Positions 12,092 to 21,541 of a DNA stretch of 64,000 nt are shown one piece after another; the first letter of the stretch is position 1; the number at the start of each line of letters is the position of its first letter. The notes below the pieces were generated by a model. It worked only from the letters and a program-made list of their open reading frames with translations. It was not told the origin of the DNA and ran no database searches. The stretch is from Theristus sp. LFF4_11 (lineage: Eukaryota > Nematoda > Chromadorea > Monhysterida > Xyalidae), in the NCBI GenBank assembly GCA_030248135.1, contig JASANC010002024.1, positions 1-64,000 of the forward strand, given 5' to 3'. The position numbers and the translations under genes were made by a program.

Positions 12092-15000
12092 GATGATGAT
12101 GGTATCAAACACACTGGCAGTGACAGACATGCACTGCCACGCATGACCTGTGATCACTCGTGTGTGAGGTGATGTGCTCGGCAAAGTGCACGGTTTTTAG
12201 AAGCAAACTTTCACTGTCACTGATTCCTCAAATTATCATGTTTTGATGCGTTGCACTTGCACGCAGCAGCAGCTACCGGTTGGTCGATTAAACATGGCAG
12301 CCTTTTTCAGGGTGCAAGGAACGCGCGAAATTTGAATTACAGAAAAACGTTCAGAAACCCAAACGTTCAAATTTGACGTGTTTCTTAAAATTTATTGGTT
12401 ATTCGTGCTATTCTGTTCGTTCTTTGTTCCGTTCGTGCACACACGATTGGCAAATGTTTTGGCATTTTTAAGAAAGACAACTGTTAGTCTGTGACAATCT
12501 CGCCTTGATTGAGAAGACAAGGACTGCCTGTTTTGTTCGGCCACACTGAAAAAGAACCATATTTGAAGAAGTAATAAAACCGATTATTACATTTTAAATT
12601 ATAGGCTATCAGCTGGTAAATCACGTGATGCATGCCTTCTGTGCAGGACATACTCCCAAGTCCAGAGACAATGCTTGCACACAAAGCATGTACAGTATCA
12701 CTGTATGTAAAGCACTGCATCACGTGATCACAATCAGCTTATAATTTAGATTGCCTATAATTTAGAGTTCAATCTGTTTATTTGGCCACACTGTACAACG
12801 TTCGTGTGATACCTTCAAATAGACGAACGCGGTGACGGAGGACTCGCGCGCGCTGGTGATGTGGTCGAGGAGCAGTAGCATGGCGCCCCTGACCAAGTCC
12901 TTCAGCACCATGCACCACGGCAGTCCGATGGCGCAGCGCACGGCTGCCAGTGTGTTTGCGACCTGCTGTTGACTCGCGGACAGCCGCAGACCGCCTGTAA
13001 CACAACACGCGCCTTGCAATGCTGCACAAATCGCATTCGCACAAAAGCCGGCTGAGTGTCTGAGTGGATAGCACTTGGGACTTCCAATCGGAAGGCCCGG
13101 GTTCGAATCCGCTCGTGACCACTCGGCTGCCCCGGGTTGCGTGGGGCTTAATGGTTCGGCAGCATAAACGTCGGCTTTCTTGATTCACAAGATTGCTGTT
13201 CCGGTGGCGAGGAACTTAGTGACATCGCGCCCGTGCATACCAGCGCAGCTTGCCCAACGCCCACTTCTATAGCAGAAAAACTGCTTCCAACGTCGCAGCC
13301 CATGTGGTGGACAATAAAAAATTGCGACACTGCCTTTCCCCAAGGGCGTTGGGTAAGGATAAAAAGGGGGCAACAAACAACAACAACAACAACATTCGCA
13401 CAAAACAATGATATTTGCAATGTGTGCCACAAATACGAGCCGTGCAAATCAGCACACCAATTCGTCTCAGTACTTATGTGCGCTTTTCAGGCACACACGA
13501 CCGCACAACCGCATGGTAAGTTAGTCGACGTTTGGCTGCATTTGGCACGAGTAGTTGCTGATTGGACACATTGGCACCATCATTGTCGTCTAATCAGAGT
13601 GCTTTCTTTGAATTTTGCAGTGTGTTGCTGTTTGGTATTCTTGTTTTGTATAACTAAGAAACTTTATTTCACCACAACAACGCTACCTCAAATGCAGCAT
13701 GTTGATTGGCTCGCACACCACAACAACGCTACCTCAAATGCAGCATGTTGATTGGCTCGCACACCACAACAACGCTACCTCAAATGCAGCATGCTGATTG
13801 GCTCTCACAGCACAACAACGCTACCTCAAATGCAGCATGCTGATTGGCTCTCACAGCACAACAACGCTACCTCAAATGCAGCATGCTGATTGGCTCTCAC
13901 AGCACAACAACGCTACCTCAAATGCAGCATGCTGATTGGCTCTCACAGCACAACAACGCTACCTCAAATGCAGCATGCTGATTGGCTCTCACAGCACAAC
14001 AACGCTACCTCAAATGCAGCATGCTGATTGGCTCTCACAGCACAACAACGCTACCTCAAATGCAGCATGCTGATTGGCTCTCACAGCACAACAACGCTAC
14101 CTCAAATGCAGCATGCTGATTGGCTCTCACAGCACAACAACGCTACCTCAAATGCAGCATGCTGATTGGCTCTCACAGCACAACAACGCTACCTCAAATG
14201 CAGCATGCTGATTGGCTCTCACACCACAACAACGCTACCTCAAATGCAGCATGTTGATTGGCTCTCACACAACAACAACGCTACCTCAAATGCAGCATGC
14301 TGATTGGCTCGCACACCACAACAACGCTACTTCAAATGCAGCATGTTGATTGGCTCTCACACCACAACAACGCTACTTCAAATGCAGCATGTTGATTGGC
14401 TCTCACACCACAACAACGCTACCTCAAATGCAGCATGTTGATTGGCTCGCACACCACAACAACGTTCGCTCACCATAAACACTGACGAACGTCAGCACGG
14501 CGGCGTGTGATCCGCCCGGGTTCAGTTCGCGAGCATCCAAAATGCTGACAGGGTTGATTTGAAAGACTTGCGTGATACTGCAATGGTGATTCAGCAATTT
14601 GTTAGTGACAATTTTGCAAAAAAAACACAATACTTATCACATATACACCGCAAGCGGTTCGATTAATCAGCTCGCTACATTCAAACAAACATGCTGTTGT
14701 TGTACTGCGATCTGTAGGTAGCCAACGCTAGAGACTGCTTTGGTCCGTTCGCTGTGCACTTTGTATTGCTGAACATTTGATATGTTGCCTTGCAGAACAC
14801 TACAAACCACACCGACATACAGTGGAACTCTGAATTTTAGGCAAAAAGCAGATCGTTTTGGTGATCACGTGGTTCATGTTTTCCGTGCAAATCAAACTTC
14901 GCCTCCACAACAATGCCTGCACTGAAAGCATGCATCACGTGATCACCAACCAATCAGCTAATTGCCTATAATTCAGAGTCAGACGGTATGGCTTCTTTCT

Positions 15001-16970
15001 TCTAACCAGTGTGTTTGTTTGTTACTGTGCAACATCATTGTCACAAACGAAATGCACAATGCGTATCAGTCATGAGCAACGAGTATTTTACGAGCATCAC
15101 AGACTAAAGAACTACAAACCACCATTAAAAACCACAACGGACCTTTTGATTTTCGCCACAAAGCTCTCAAAGTCGGCCTTCACGGGCTCAGCCAGCCAGG
15201 TCTGTTCGGCGACTGTGACGCGCATCGCCGTTGCACGCTCGCACAGTTGCGCCAACGGCGCTGCACAAGAAAAAAATGACACGTCGCTCACAATGGACAA
15301 CACGGACAACCGGCAAACATGGAAAAGCGAACGACGAACGACCGCACCAGGACCGTTCAGGTGGTCGAAGTAGACGCACAGCGAGACGAACGGGTTGAAC
15401 GCGAACGCGACCACGCTGGCGATCAGCTCGGCCGCCACGGTCGCATTGCGGTTGGCCAGCGTGCGCTCGACGCAGTTCAGCAGCCAATCAACGGTGAGCG
15501 TGCAAAGGTGGCACATGCGCTCGCACAGGAATGAGTCGGTGCTGTCGCAGCTGCAACGCAAACACACCAACAACTGACTGCATAACACGTCCACCAGCCG
15601 ACAACACCGGCCAACTCTATTACATATGCAACCAGCTGATTGGCTGGTGGTCACGTGATGCACACCAAACTATGGCGAACTCAGCAGTTCATGCACAGAT
15701 TGCATGCATCAACCAATCAGCTATGGCCTATTTTTTAAACGTGTCCCACTGAAATGACGTCATGTGCCGCCTAACATGCGCTTGTCGTTCACAGCAAACC
15801 AGACTATCCGTTTAGCCGATTTCTTCCCGTAAACAAATGGTGAATGTCGAATCAGTCACACCAAACTGAAATTTTAGTGCCTGTACTTTGACAAACGGGC
15901 GTTTTTAAATAAAATGACGTCACGTTAGTCCGGACACGTTTGAATAAATCCACAATAGTTGCATATGTTATTGAGTTGGACTCATTCAATCACGGCACGG
16001 CCGCTCGTATTTCACGCTGATCACTCAAGAGAACGAAAGACTGCCGCAAGATCGCGACAGAATTTCGTAAATACCGTAACGTCGTGAATACCGTAACAGT
16101 TTCACAATGAACACGAAACAGAGACGCACCGGAGTCTGTCCCTGACAAAGTTGAGCATGTCAAGCATCGCCTCGATGCACAGCTCACGATCGTAGTCCTT
16201 GTAGGCGACAACTGCTTCCAACAGGGAGGCGTGCGGAATGACCTGGCCACAAACAACAACAACATGAAATGAAAGTAAGTTCGTCACCGTGACACGACAC
16301 GATCAATGATTTTTTTTCAAATGATTCACAATCTCTTTCACGCAGTTCAATTCACTCACATGATCTGCAAGTGCCCAACTGAGATAGTTCAGGATCAGTT
16401 TATTCGGCACTTCGGACAGAGTGGCTTGCCGAAGGAGGAGACCTGCAAATTGCAGCGACATGCACAATGAAACTGAATGAAACAAACACTGATACAAGTT
16501 TCGACTGAGTGGAAATTCACTCGGATTTTTTTTGTGCAAATCAACGAACGATAATAATAATCAAATTGGTCCGAACAATAATCAAAAGCGTTGCTTTTCC
16601 CGCCAACTGAGAAGTGAATTCGACGACTGAAAATTGAGATTTGTTTCGACGAATGAAAATTCAGATTTTCTATTGGGGAAAAACGTTTTTTGGCGTAAAA
16701 AAATATATTATATATTATATTTATAAAAAAATACGTTATATTAGAATTGTATATTTATTGAGAATAATTGTAATTTAGAGTTCCACTGTACATGCCACAG
16801 TGTGGTGAGCCGACCGCAACACCGCATTGGAACGCACCAGGCAATTTGTGCAGTTCACTGGCGTCCTCTCTGAGTGCAGCCTTCAAATTGAGCGACCAGT
16901 CCTGTTCCGACCAGCGTTCGCGCCATGCCTGCAGCACCAACGCCTCGAGGCTCGCACGCAACTGCACCAT
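4214..16970 (-). CDS. MED24: Mediator complex subunit 24 (MED24/TRAP100)
   Basis: Tail-module subunit of Mediator, which links activators to RNA polymerase II in the nucleus. Complete in 23 exons: 16838-16970, 16360-16442, 16130-16242, 15348-15550, 15143-15260, 14474-14577, 12813-12994, 11839-11960, 11417-11503, 11068-11167, 10804-10949, 10340-10490, 9155-9495, 8810-8906, 8221-8399, 7595-7763, 7212-7322, 6536-6649, 5863-5997, 5300-5405, 5075-5140, 4795-4940, 4214-4351. All have GT-AG borders and the sum is 1,047 codons plus stop; the human protein is about 990. Family signatures are seen in order: the N-terminal LQAWRERWSEQDW block, the ITGKSFDYICASSAAMGKL block near residue 440, MFDLSFLLL near 500, and the conserved C-terminal tail ending LRAL. 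Exon 13 (residues about 515-627) carries an Asp/Asn/Ala-rich insert not expected in vertebrates. The start is the first ATG of the conserved N-terminus. Introns hold SINEs, MITEs and a 46-bp minisatellite. The exon 4 donor could lie 6 bases upstream without changing frame. Confidence 0.95.
5483..5819 (-). mobile_element. tRNA-derived SINE, type B, with target duplication
   Basis: Head at the high-coordinate end: box B GGGTTCGAATCC and a TTCCAATCGGAAG arm. The tail region (ACCCAACGCCCTTGGGGAAA) is shared with the copy at 13047. Flanked by a perfect 10-bp duplication AGCGAATGTC at 5473-5482 and 5820-5829. Lies in MED24 intron 19, 43 bases from the splice donor. Confidence 0.88.
6308..6534. repeat. 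family-C intronic MITE at a MED24 splice donor
   Basis: About 220 bp with imperfect terminal inverted repeats (TTTATTTTGGTCCCG.GACTCAATGCG and, on the minus strand, TTCTGCGACTGAATGCGTGT) and an inner palindrome around AATTCAAAAT. The minus-strand terminus coincides with the donor of exon 18 (CAG|GTAATATC). Confidence 0.85.
6960..7050 (-). repeat. short dispersed repeat also found at 31026
   Basis: About 60 bases around ACACCACTGAGCGCCTG match 31026-31100. Both lie in introns of minus-strand genes (MED24, HEXIM). Family unknown. Confidence 0.6.
7905..8043. repeat. family-D palindromic MITE
   Basis: Ends ACTCAATAACATATCC and GGATATGTTATGGAGTTAG with the inner CATGCATTCTGTGCA motif. In MED24 intron 15. 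Confidence 0.75.
8524..8722. repeat. family-B MITE
   Basis: Ends AGTATGTTTGTTTAAACCGG and the inverted GGGCTCTGTATTCTGCGAAA region. In MED24 intron 14. Confidence 0.7.
9917..10329. repeat. family-F TIR element (AAAACCGG-rich)
   Basis: Begins TAGGGTTGGTAAAAAACCGG and ends with the inverse CCTGTGCCAACCCTA; inner copies of AAAACCGGTTTT. It fills the start of MED24 intron 12. Weaker relatives at 32130-32395 and 39652-39975. Confidence 0.75.
11535..11702. repeat. family-C intronic MITE
   Basis: Copy in MED24 intron 8, occupying about half of that 335-base intron. TTTATTTTGGCTCCGAGACT at one end, CACACTGAGTCGCAGA at the other, with an AT-rich ATATAACAATTATAA run beside it. Confidence 0.85.
12004..12090. 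repeat. (ATG)n microsatellite
   Basis: About 29 almost perfect ATG units in MED24 intron 7. It creates false poly-Met, poly-Ile and poly-His reading frames. Confidence 0.97.
12278..12550 (+). repeat. family-A MITE
   Basis: AAACATGGCAGCCTTTTTCA at the left, internal CACACGATTGG and AAGAAAGACAACTGTTAGTC, and the TIR GTTCGGCCACACTG at the right. In MED24 intron 7. Confidence 0.8.
12598..12776. repeat. family-D MITE, TAATTTAGAGTT subtype
   Basis: AAATTATAGGCTATCAGCTG at one end and CAGCTTATAATTTAGATTG at the other, with ATCACGTGATGCATGC. In MED24 intron 7. Confidence 0.65.
13047..13392 (+). mobile_element. tRNA-derived SINE, type B, with 13-bp target duplication
   Basis: Head GGCTGAGTGTCTGAGTGGAT and box B GGGTTCGAATCC; tail ends in (CAA)n. 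Flanked by perfect CATTCGCACAAAA duplications at 13034-13046 and 13393-13405. In MED24 intron 6. Opposite orientation to the copy at 5483. Confidence 0.92.
13672..14462. repeat. 46-bp minisatellite, about 17 copies
   Basis: Unit CAACAACGCTACCTCAAATG plus a second part containing GCAGCATGCTGATTGGCT. The period is 46 bases exactly. Middle units are identical; outer units differ in a few places (GTTGATT, TCGCACACC). It ends 12 bases before MED24 exon 6. Not a CRISPR: there are no spacers. Confidence 0.97.
14823..14985. repeat. family-D MITE, TAATTTAGAGTT subtype
   Basis: ACAGTGGAACTCTGAATTTT at the left and GCCTATAATTCAGAGTCAGA at the right. In MED24 intron 5. Confidence 0.7.
15613..15983. repeat. 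family-D MITE split by a nested element
   Basis: Family-D arms (CTCTATTACATATGCAACC; TTGCATATGTTATTGAGTTG) are separated by an insert, about 15731-15950, that has its own inverted ends around AAACGTGTCC...TGACGTCA and TGACGTCAC...GGACACGTTT. In MED24 intron 3. Confidence 0.65.
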
Positions 16971-18382
16971 TCACGCAGACGCAACGCCCCGCTCCGGCCG
17001 GCTCGCTTCACACGGCGACGCCCGACACGTGCTGTGGTTGTGGTCGTGCCGAAAAACTGTGCCTTCGTATACAATTCAGCGCTTTATTGAAACGTTCACT
17101 GCGCTGCTGTTGATGTTCAGCTGCTTTTCATGCCGTCAGAGGTTTCATCTGAAACGGCAAAACAATCGATATTTTTAAAACTTGCAGCAACACATCACAA
17201 CACACACCACGACCACACACATCCGCTTCGCAGCAACAATGTGAAACTTTATTTATCGATTTTACAGTTCGAAACATTCGTTCGTTCTAGGCATGGGAAA
17301 TGAAAAATTGCGCGGAAGATATCGAGAACACAGAAAAACACAGAACAGCGCGAATTTTGCGTGCGAATTGGATATTTTTTGATAAATGAAATTGAAATGA
17401 CATGATACGATTGAATGACATGGATAATCAATGACAGGACATGGACATGGACACGAGCACGACATAGGCATTCAGTCAATGGCGAATCAGCGTGCTCCAA
17501 AGCAATTCCACAACAACCAATCAAGTCACAATCTCAAGTGTTGGCGAGATGACATTTCGCTTCGTCGAAATCGTCTGACTGCAGAAATAGAGGAAATGAG
17601 AGCAGCACCACGTGCGAGGTCACGAGGAAAGTTGGAAGCTGCGTTTTTATTACTTCTCGCAGTGCAAACATGAATAATGCACAGAAAGTTATGCTTCAAA
17701 ATCTCGGATGGATGGTTCAGATGTTTTTCTGACGGCGAAGAACAAAAAAGAATAAACGCACTCCTTAAAAAAACAATAACGAACAGCAAGGTATGCGGTA
17801 AAAAATCAATTTTATTTCTTTTCATCACTTTTTTCAACTCAGAATTCCTGACACTTGAATTCAAGATCTAAGCAAAACCAAAAACTGCCATCTTGCAAAA
17901 CGACCACCGAATACGGATGTACCATGGAGTTGCGCGCGCACGATTGAGCGAGAGCGACCAAAACACAAAATAATAAATGCACGGCGAAATAGTGCAAGAG
18001 AGAAATACTGAACAACAGAGGAAATCAGCAGCAGGCAGACAGCGCAGTGCGGCCGGGTCGTGTCTAGACGAACAGAACAGGGACGGGCACTGGCTGTGCT
18101 GGCAGTTTGCACACGGCTGCAGCGGTGCACGGTGAAAAGTCGCCAAAAAACACGCAAATTGAAATACTCAAAGAAAACACTGCGTCGAAAACACCGATCT
18201 GCATGCACGCAGCTGATTGGTTGCATTTCCAATTCAGCACCAATGATTTGTTGTGCTGGCTTGATGCAAAGTTGCACATTCGAACCGATTCAATGTGCCA
18301 TTCAGTGATGTGACACGACGCAGTGACACAACGGGTGGCCGGTGTAAGGGCACTAAAGTTATTTGTGAACAGTCGAACACAC

Positions 18383-18587
18383 TATGATCGTTTTTTGGTC
18401 CCGAGACTCAAAGTGCGCATAGATGAGAAAACAGTTTTATGCAAGACTCGAGAATTCAAATTGGCAAAGTGGTCCAAGTCCCTTAAATAGGGCCGAGTCA
18501 CAAAAGCGCTTTTGGATTGCCACATAAAGAATGAAATTAGTTTCCTTCCCACATCTGCACACGCGCAGTCGCAGAATGTAAAAAAAA
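18383..18587. repeat. family-C MITE outside an annotated intron
   Basis: The only family-C copy not placed in or beside a modelled intron. It lies 1.4 kb upstream of the MED24 start and could still be in a 5' UTR intron. Confidence 0.8.
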
Positions 18588-19197
18588 ATGATACACACAC
18601 AAACCGACCACTGTTCGGCGTGCAAACACGGTGGCCAGCTAATCAGTTTCGACTCGGGTTACGAAATGAATCCCGATTTTTTTGAAATGAAAAGAACGTT
18701 AAAGTTCTCGAAGCGTCTCAGTCGAGCTGTGTTTAAATGGATTATTTCCAGAACGATGCGGTGGATTTAAAGAGCGTTTCTGTTTTTTGAAAAAAACACG
18801 ATCAATTTTGGCATTGTTCAAATCAAATCCATAAAGAGTATGTATGTTTGAAGAGTCTATGTTTTGTTCGGAAGCCGAAATGTAATAAAGTGGAACATCG
18901 TCGTGCAGCGAATAAAATTTAAAAAATAGGATCCGTGAACGCATTTTACCTTACCGTTGGAGCTAGGTGAATGGTGTGAACAGCGGCATGATCAAAAAAT
19001 GTTGCCACAGTCACATTTGAACCGTTATGACCAGAACACGGAACAATCTGGAAAAAAAACACGAACGCTGAATCACCTGATCATGCTATCAATTACATTT
19101 GCATGATCGCCATTGTCAGATAACTCAGAAGGTATGCGTCATCATGACAGCCGAAGCATGAACGGGTTTGAATCTGCAGTCCATCTGGAAAATATAT

Positions 19198-19340
19198 GCA
19201 ACATGACGTAATGATCAACCAGTCAGCGCTGAGAATTGCTCATGACCAACCAATCAGCGCTGAGAATTGCTCATGACTAACCAACCGGCGCTGAGAATTG
19301 CTATGACCAACCAATCAACTAGTTGCATATATGAGCGAGA
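19198..19340. repeat. four 31-bp tandem units within a family-D-like end
   Basis: Units of the type CAACCAATCAGCGCTGAGAA followed by TTGCTCATGAC are repeated four times, then AACTAGTTGCATATATGAG. Confidence 0.75.
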
Positions 19341-20655
19341 TAGACTACAAGCATAAGATACCCAAAAATGGTCTATGACCTCGACACTTCCTGCGTCACC
19401 TGACGCAAACAACCGATTTTGTCGCGTCAGCCCAAACCCGTTTGCGTCATTTAGGCATGATTGTTCTCAAAAAGAACTGGACTGAAATTCAAATGCAACT
19501 ATAGTCGATTCACTCAGTTTACGCCATGATTGCAAACTCTGACCAACCTGCGCACACATGGGCTGGGCAAGCGACACATTTCACTCGCATCAGCCAATCT
19601 AGCTGACGCAGCTGGAGCTGGTCTGGCGCTTGTGCACTGCAGTCATGCGCCACAGTGATCTGCACACCGTGCAGTGCAGCTGGCAACATGTACAACAAGC
19701 GGACTGGTTGCTTGCACACACGAGCAGTTGATGAGAGCATTCTGTGCAGGCAAAGTCCGCCTCCACAGCAATGCCTGCAAATCAAGCAACCAACCAGCCA
19801 GTTGTATCGCAAGATGGACTGTAAAAGCATATCGGTCGATGCTCGATTTCTCACCTTGCTTGAACATTTGCTAAAATGCCAAACAGTCACAACAGCAACG
19901 GATGAGCAGCAACAATTTTTAAGCGGCATTCATCTACGCGTCACTCACGAAAGACGGTGTTATGAATGCCGCTTTGCAGCAGCAGAAAGCGAATGCTAGC
20001 AGTATGACATGACAGTGTTTTCGGCAATGGAACACTGGGAAGTGTGAAACCCGAATGTCTTTTGATCACCCAATTTCATATTTCAGCGTTTATTCAAATG
20101 ATAGTATGAGCAACTGCAATAATGCAAAACCAAAGCCAATCTAAATCGGTTTGTCAATCACTCAATACATTGAAAAAAGAATGGTTTGTCACACATGATT
20201 GAAAAGCCTGATTAAAATCCACGGCACATCTGTTGCGGATTGTTGATTTGCTGGCTGCTTGAATTTGGAAAAGAATTGCAAAGCATTTATTCTTCAATCA
20301 GCTAGAATGATTCTATGTATGAACAATATCAGCCTACAATACTTTCGTATCATGAAAAAGGCTAAAAGTCAACAACAGCAACACCAAAAACGGGCCCAGC
20401 TTTACCAGTAGTCAAAGTCAGCCACACACATTGAATCAGATCACGGACAAACCAAATTTCAAACTCAATCGAATGGGTTAATTTCAACAGCAAGCCCGCA
20501 ACGAGATTAATAAAAACAAAGCACAGGTGACAGTTGACACATCGGGTTACTTGGCAACTCCATTTCATTGGCGTTTGCTGCTTGCTTGAATTGTCGCGTT
20601 TTCAGTTTTGTTTTTTCTCGTTCAGTTCCTTTATTGAGCAAAATATCAAAAAAAC

Positions 20656-21268
20656 ATGCTGTATTCAAAATCGGCGTCGTTGACTGCTGCAATGTTCATG
20701 GCGGTCTCAACTTATGTCCTTGCTGTTGTTCAAGGTGAGATGATTATTTTAAATCTTAGAATGACTGTGATCGGTGGTTGGTGTACCACCAAAAGAACCA
20801 ATGAGTAGAGCACCAGCGATTGCACAACATACAATACATACTAAATGGGCCATTCATGAAACAGTATTTAGCAACCGCGGAGCAACGTAGTTTTAGCACA
20901 GCTACGCGTCACCAAATACAGCTGTCATGAATGCCGCTTAATAGTTCTGTTTTGCAATATTCAGCAGCTGAGCCGTTCCGACAATTCACGCCTTGGTTCA
21001 ACCACTCGATCACGAATGCACAAATTGGAACGCCAGAAGCGAAGCTCCACGACATGGCCTGCGTTGAATGGTACGTCCAGCTTGGCATGTCGGTTCTCGA
21101 AAGTTGCAACGTGACTTTTCCTCTGGTTTTGTTTTCCGTTCTCACAGGTGTGTGCTGTGCAACTGCGGCTGTGTGGCAGTCACTTGGGACTACGAATTGT
21201 TGCAGTGCCAAAAACACTCATCAAATGCTAGTGCCGTCGCAACCGCAGGCAAAATTGTGTACGACTGA
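20656..21268 (+). CDS. small secreted six-cysteine protein
   Basis: A three-exon model on the plus strand, opposite to all its neighbours: 20656-20734, 20965-21070 and 21148-21268, all with GT-AG borders and matching phases (1, then 2), giving 101 residues. Residues 1 to about 26 form a hydrophobic signal peptide (MLYSKSASLTAAMFMAVSTY and on). The mature part of about 75 residues has six cysteines, four of them packed as C-x2-C-x-C-x-C around residues 63-70, plus two N-glycosylation sequons (NHS, NAS). It resembles secreted disulfide-rich peptides in general, but I cannot assign a family. It lies between EXOSC8 and the MED24 5' region. What is seen is a good signal peptide and consistent phases; secretion is inferred. 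A chance model is possible because the exons are short. Confidence 0.6.
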
Positions 21269-21541
21269 ATGGACTCTTTGTTGGATTTTTTTGGATACTT
21301 TTGACCTGTTATACGATCTCAAACTATGTGACAATGTTACTATAATCAAGTGATTTCTACGATTTTCATTGTGGTCATATTCGCAAAAGAGGAGAGACTT
21401 CGCCCCAAGACATGCGTTGTCGGACCCCCTTTCACTTTCCCTGGTCCCTCTCCGTGTTGCGTGCAACAGGCGCCCAGCACTCGACACGACCCATCACATC
21501 TAGACACAACGTCAACAATCACAATCAACAGTGTTTTCCTG

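Larger units (their letters stand above)
16971..20655. other. MED24 upstream region, no gene recognised
   Basis: This 3.7 kb lies between the MED24 start and the small plus-strand gene. The first 300 bases after the MED24 ATG are GC-richer and would hold its promoter and 5' UTR; no TATA box is evident. It contains a family-C copy (18383-18587), the family-D-like block at 19198-19340 and an inverted AGCGGCATTCAT/ATGAATGCCGCT pair at 19921-19974. Open frames here lack recognisable domains. Confidence 0.6.

Noticed and set aside
11929..12184. Poly-Met, poly-Ile and poly-His frames
   Set aside because: All three are frames of the (ATG)n microsatellite.
13047..13140. Possible tRNA gene (also 2284-2360, 5740-5819 and 22160-22230)
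   Set aside because: A and B boxes are present but the cloverleaf stems do not close, and each continues into a dispersed body with a repetitive tail. They are SINE heads.
13672..14462. Possible CRISPR array
   Set aside because: Units are contiguous with no unique spacers, the genome is eukaryotic, and it lies in a MED24 intron. It is a minisatellite.
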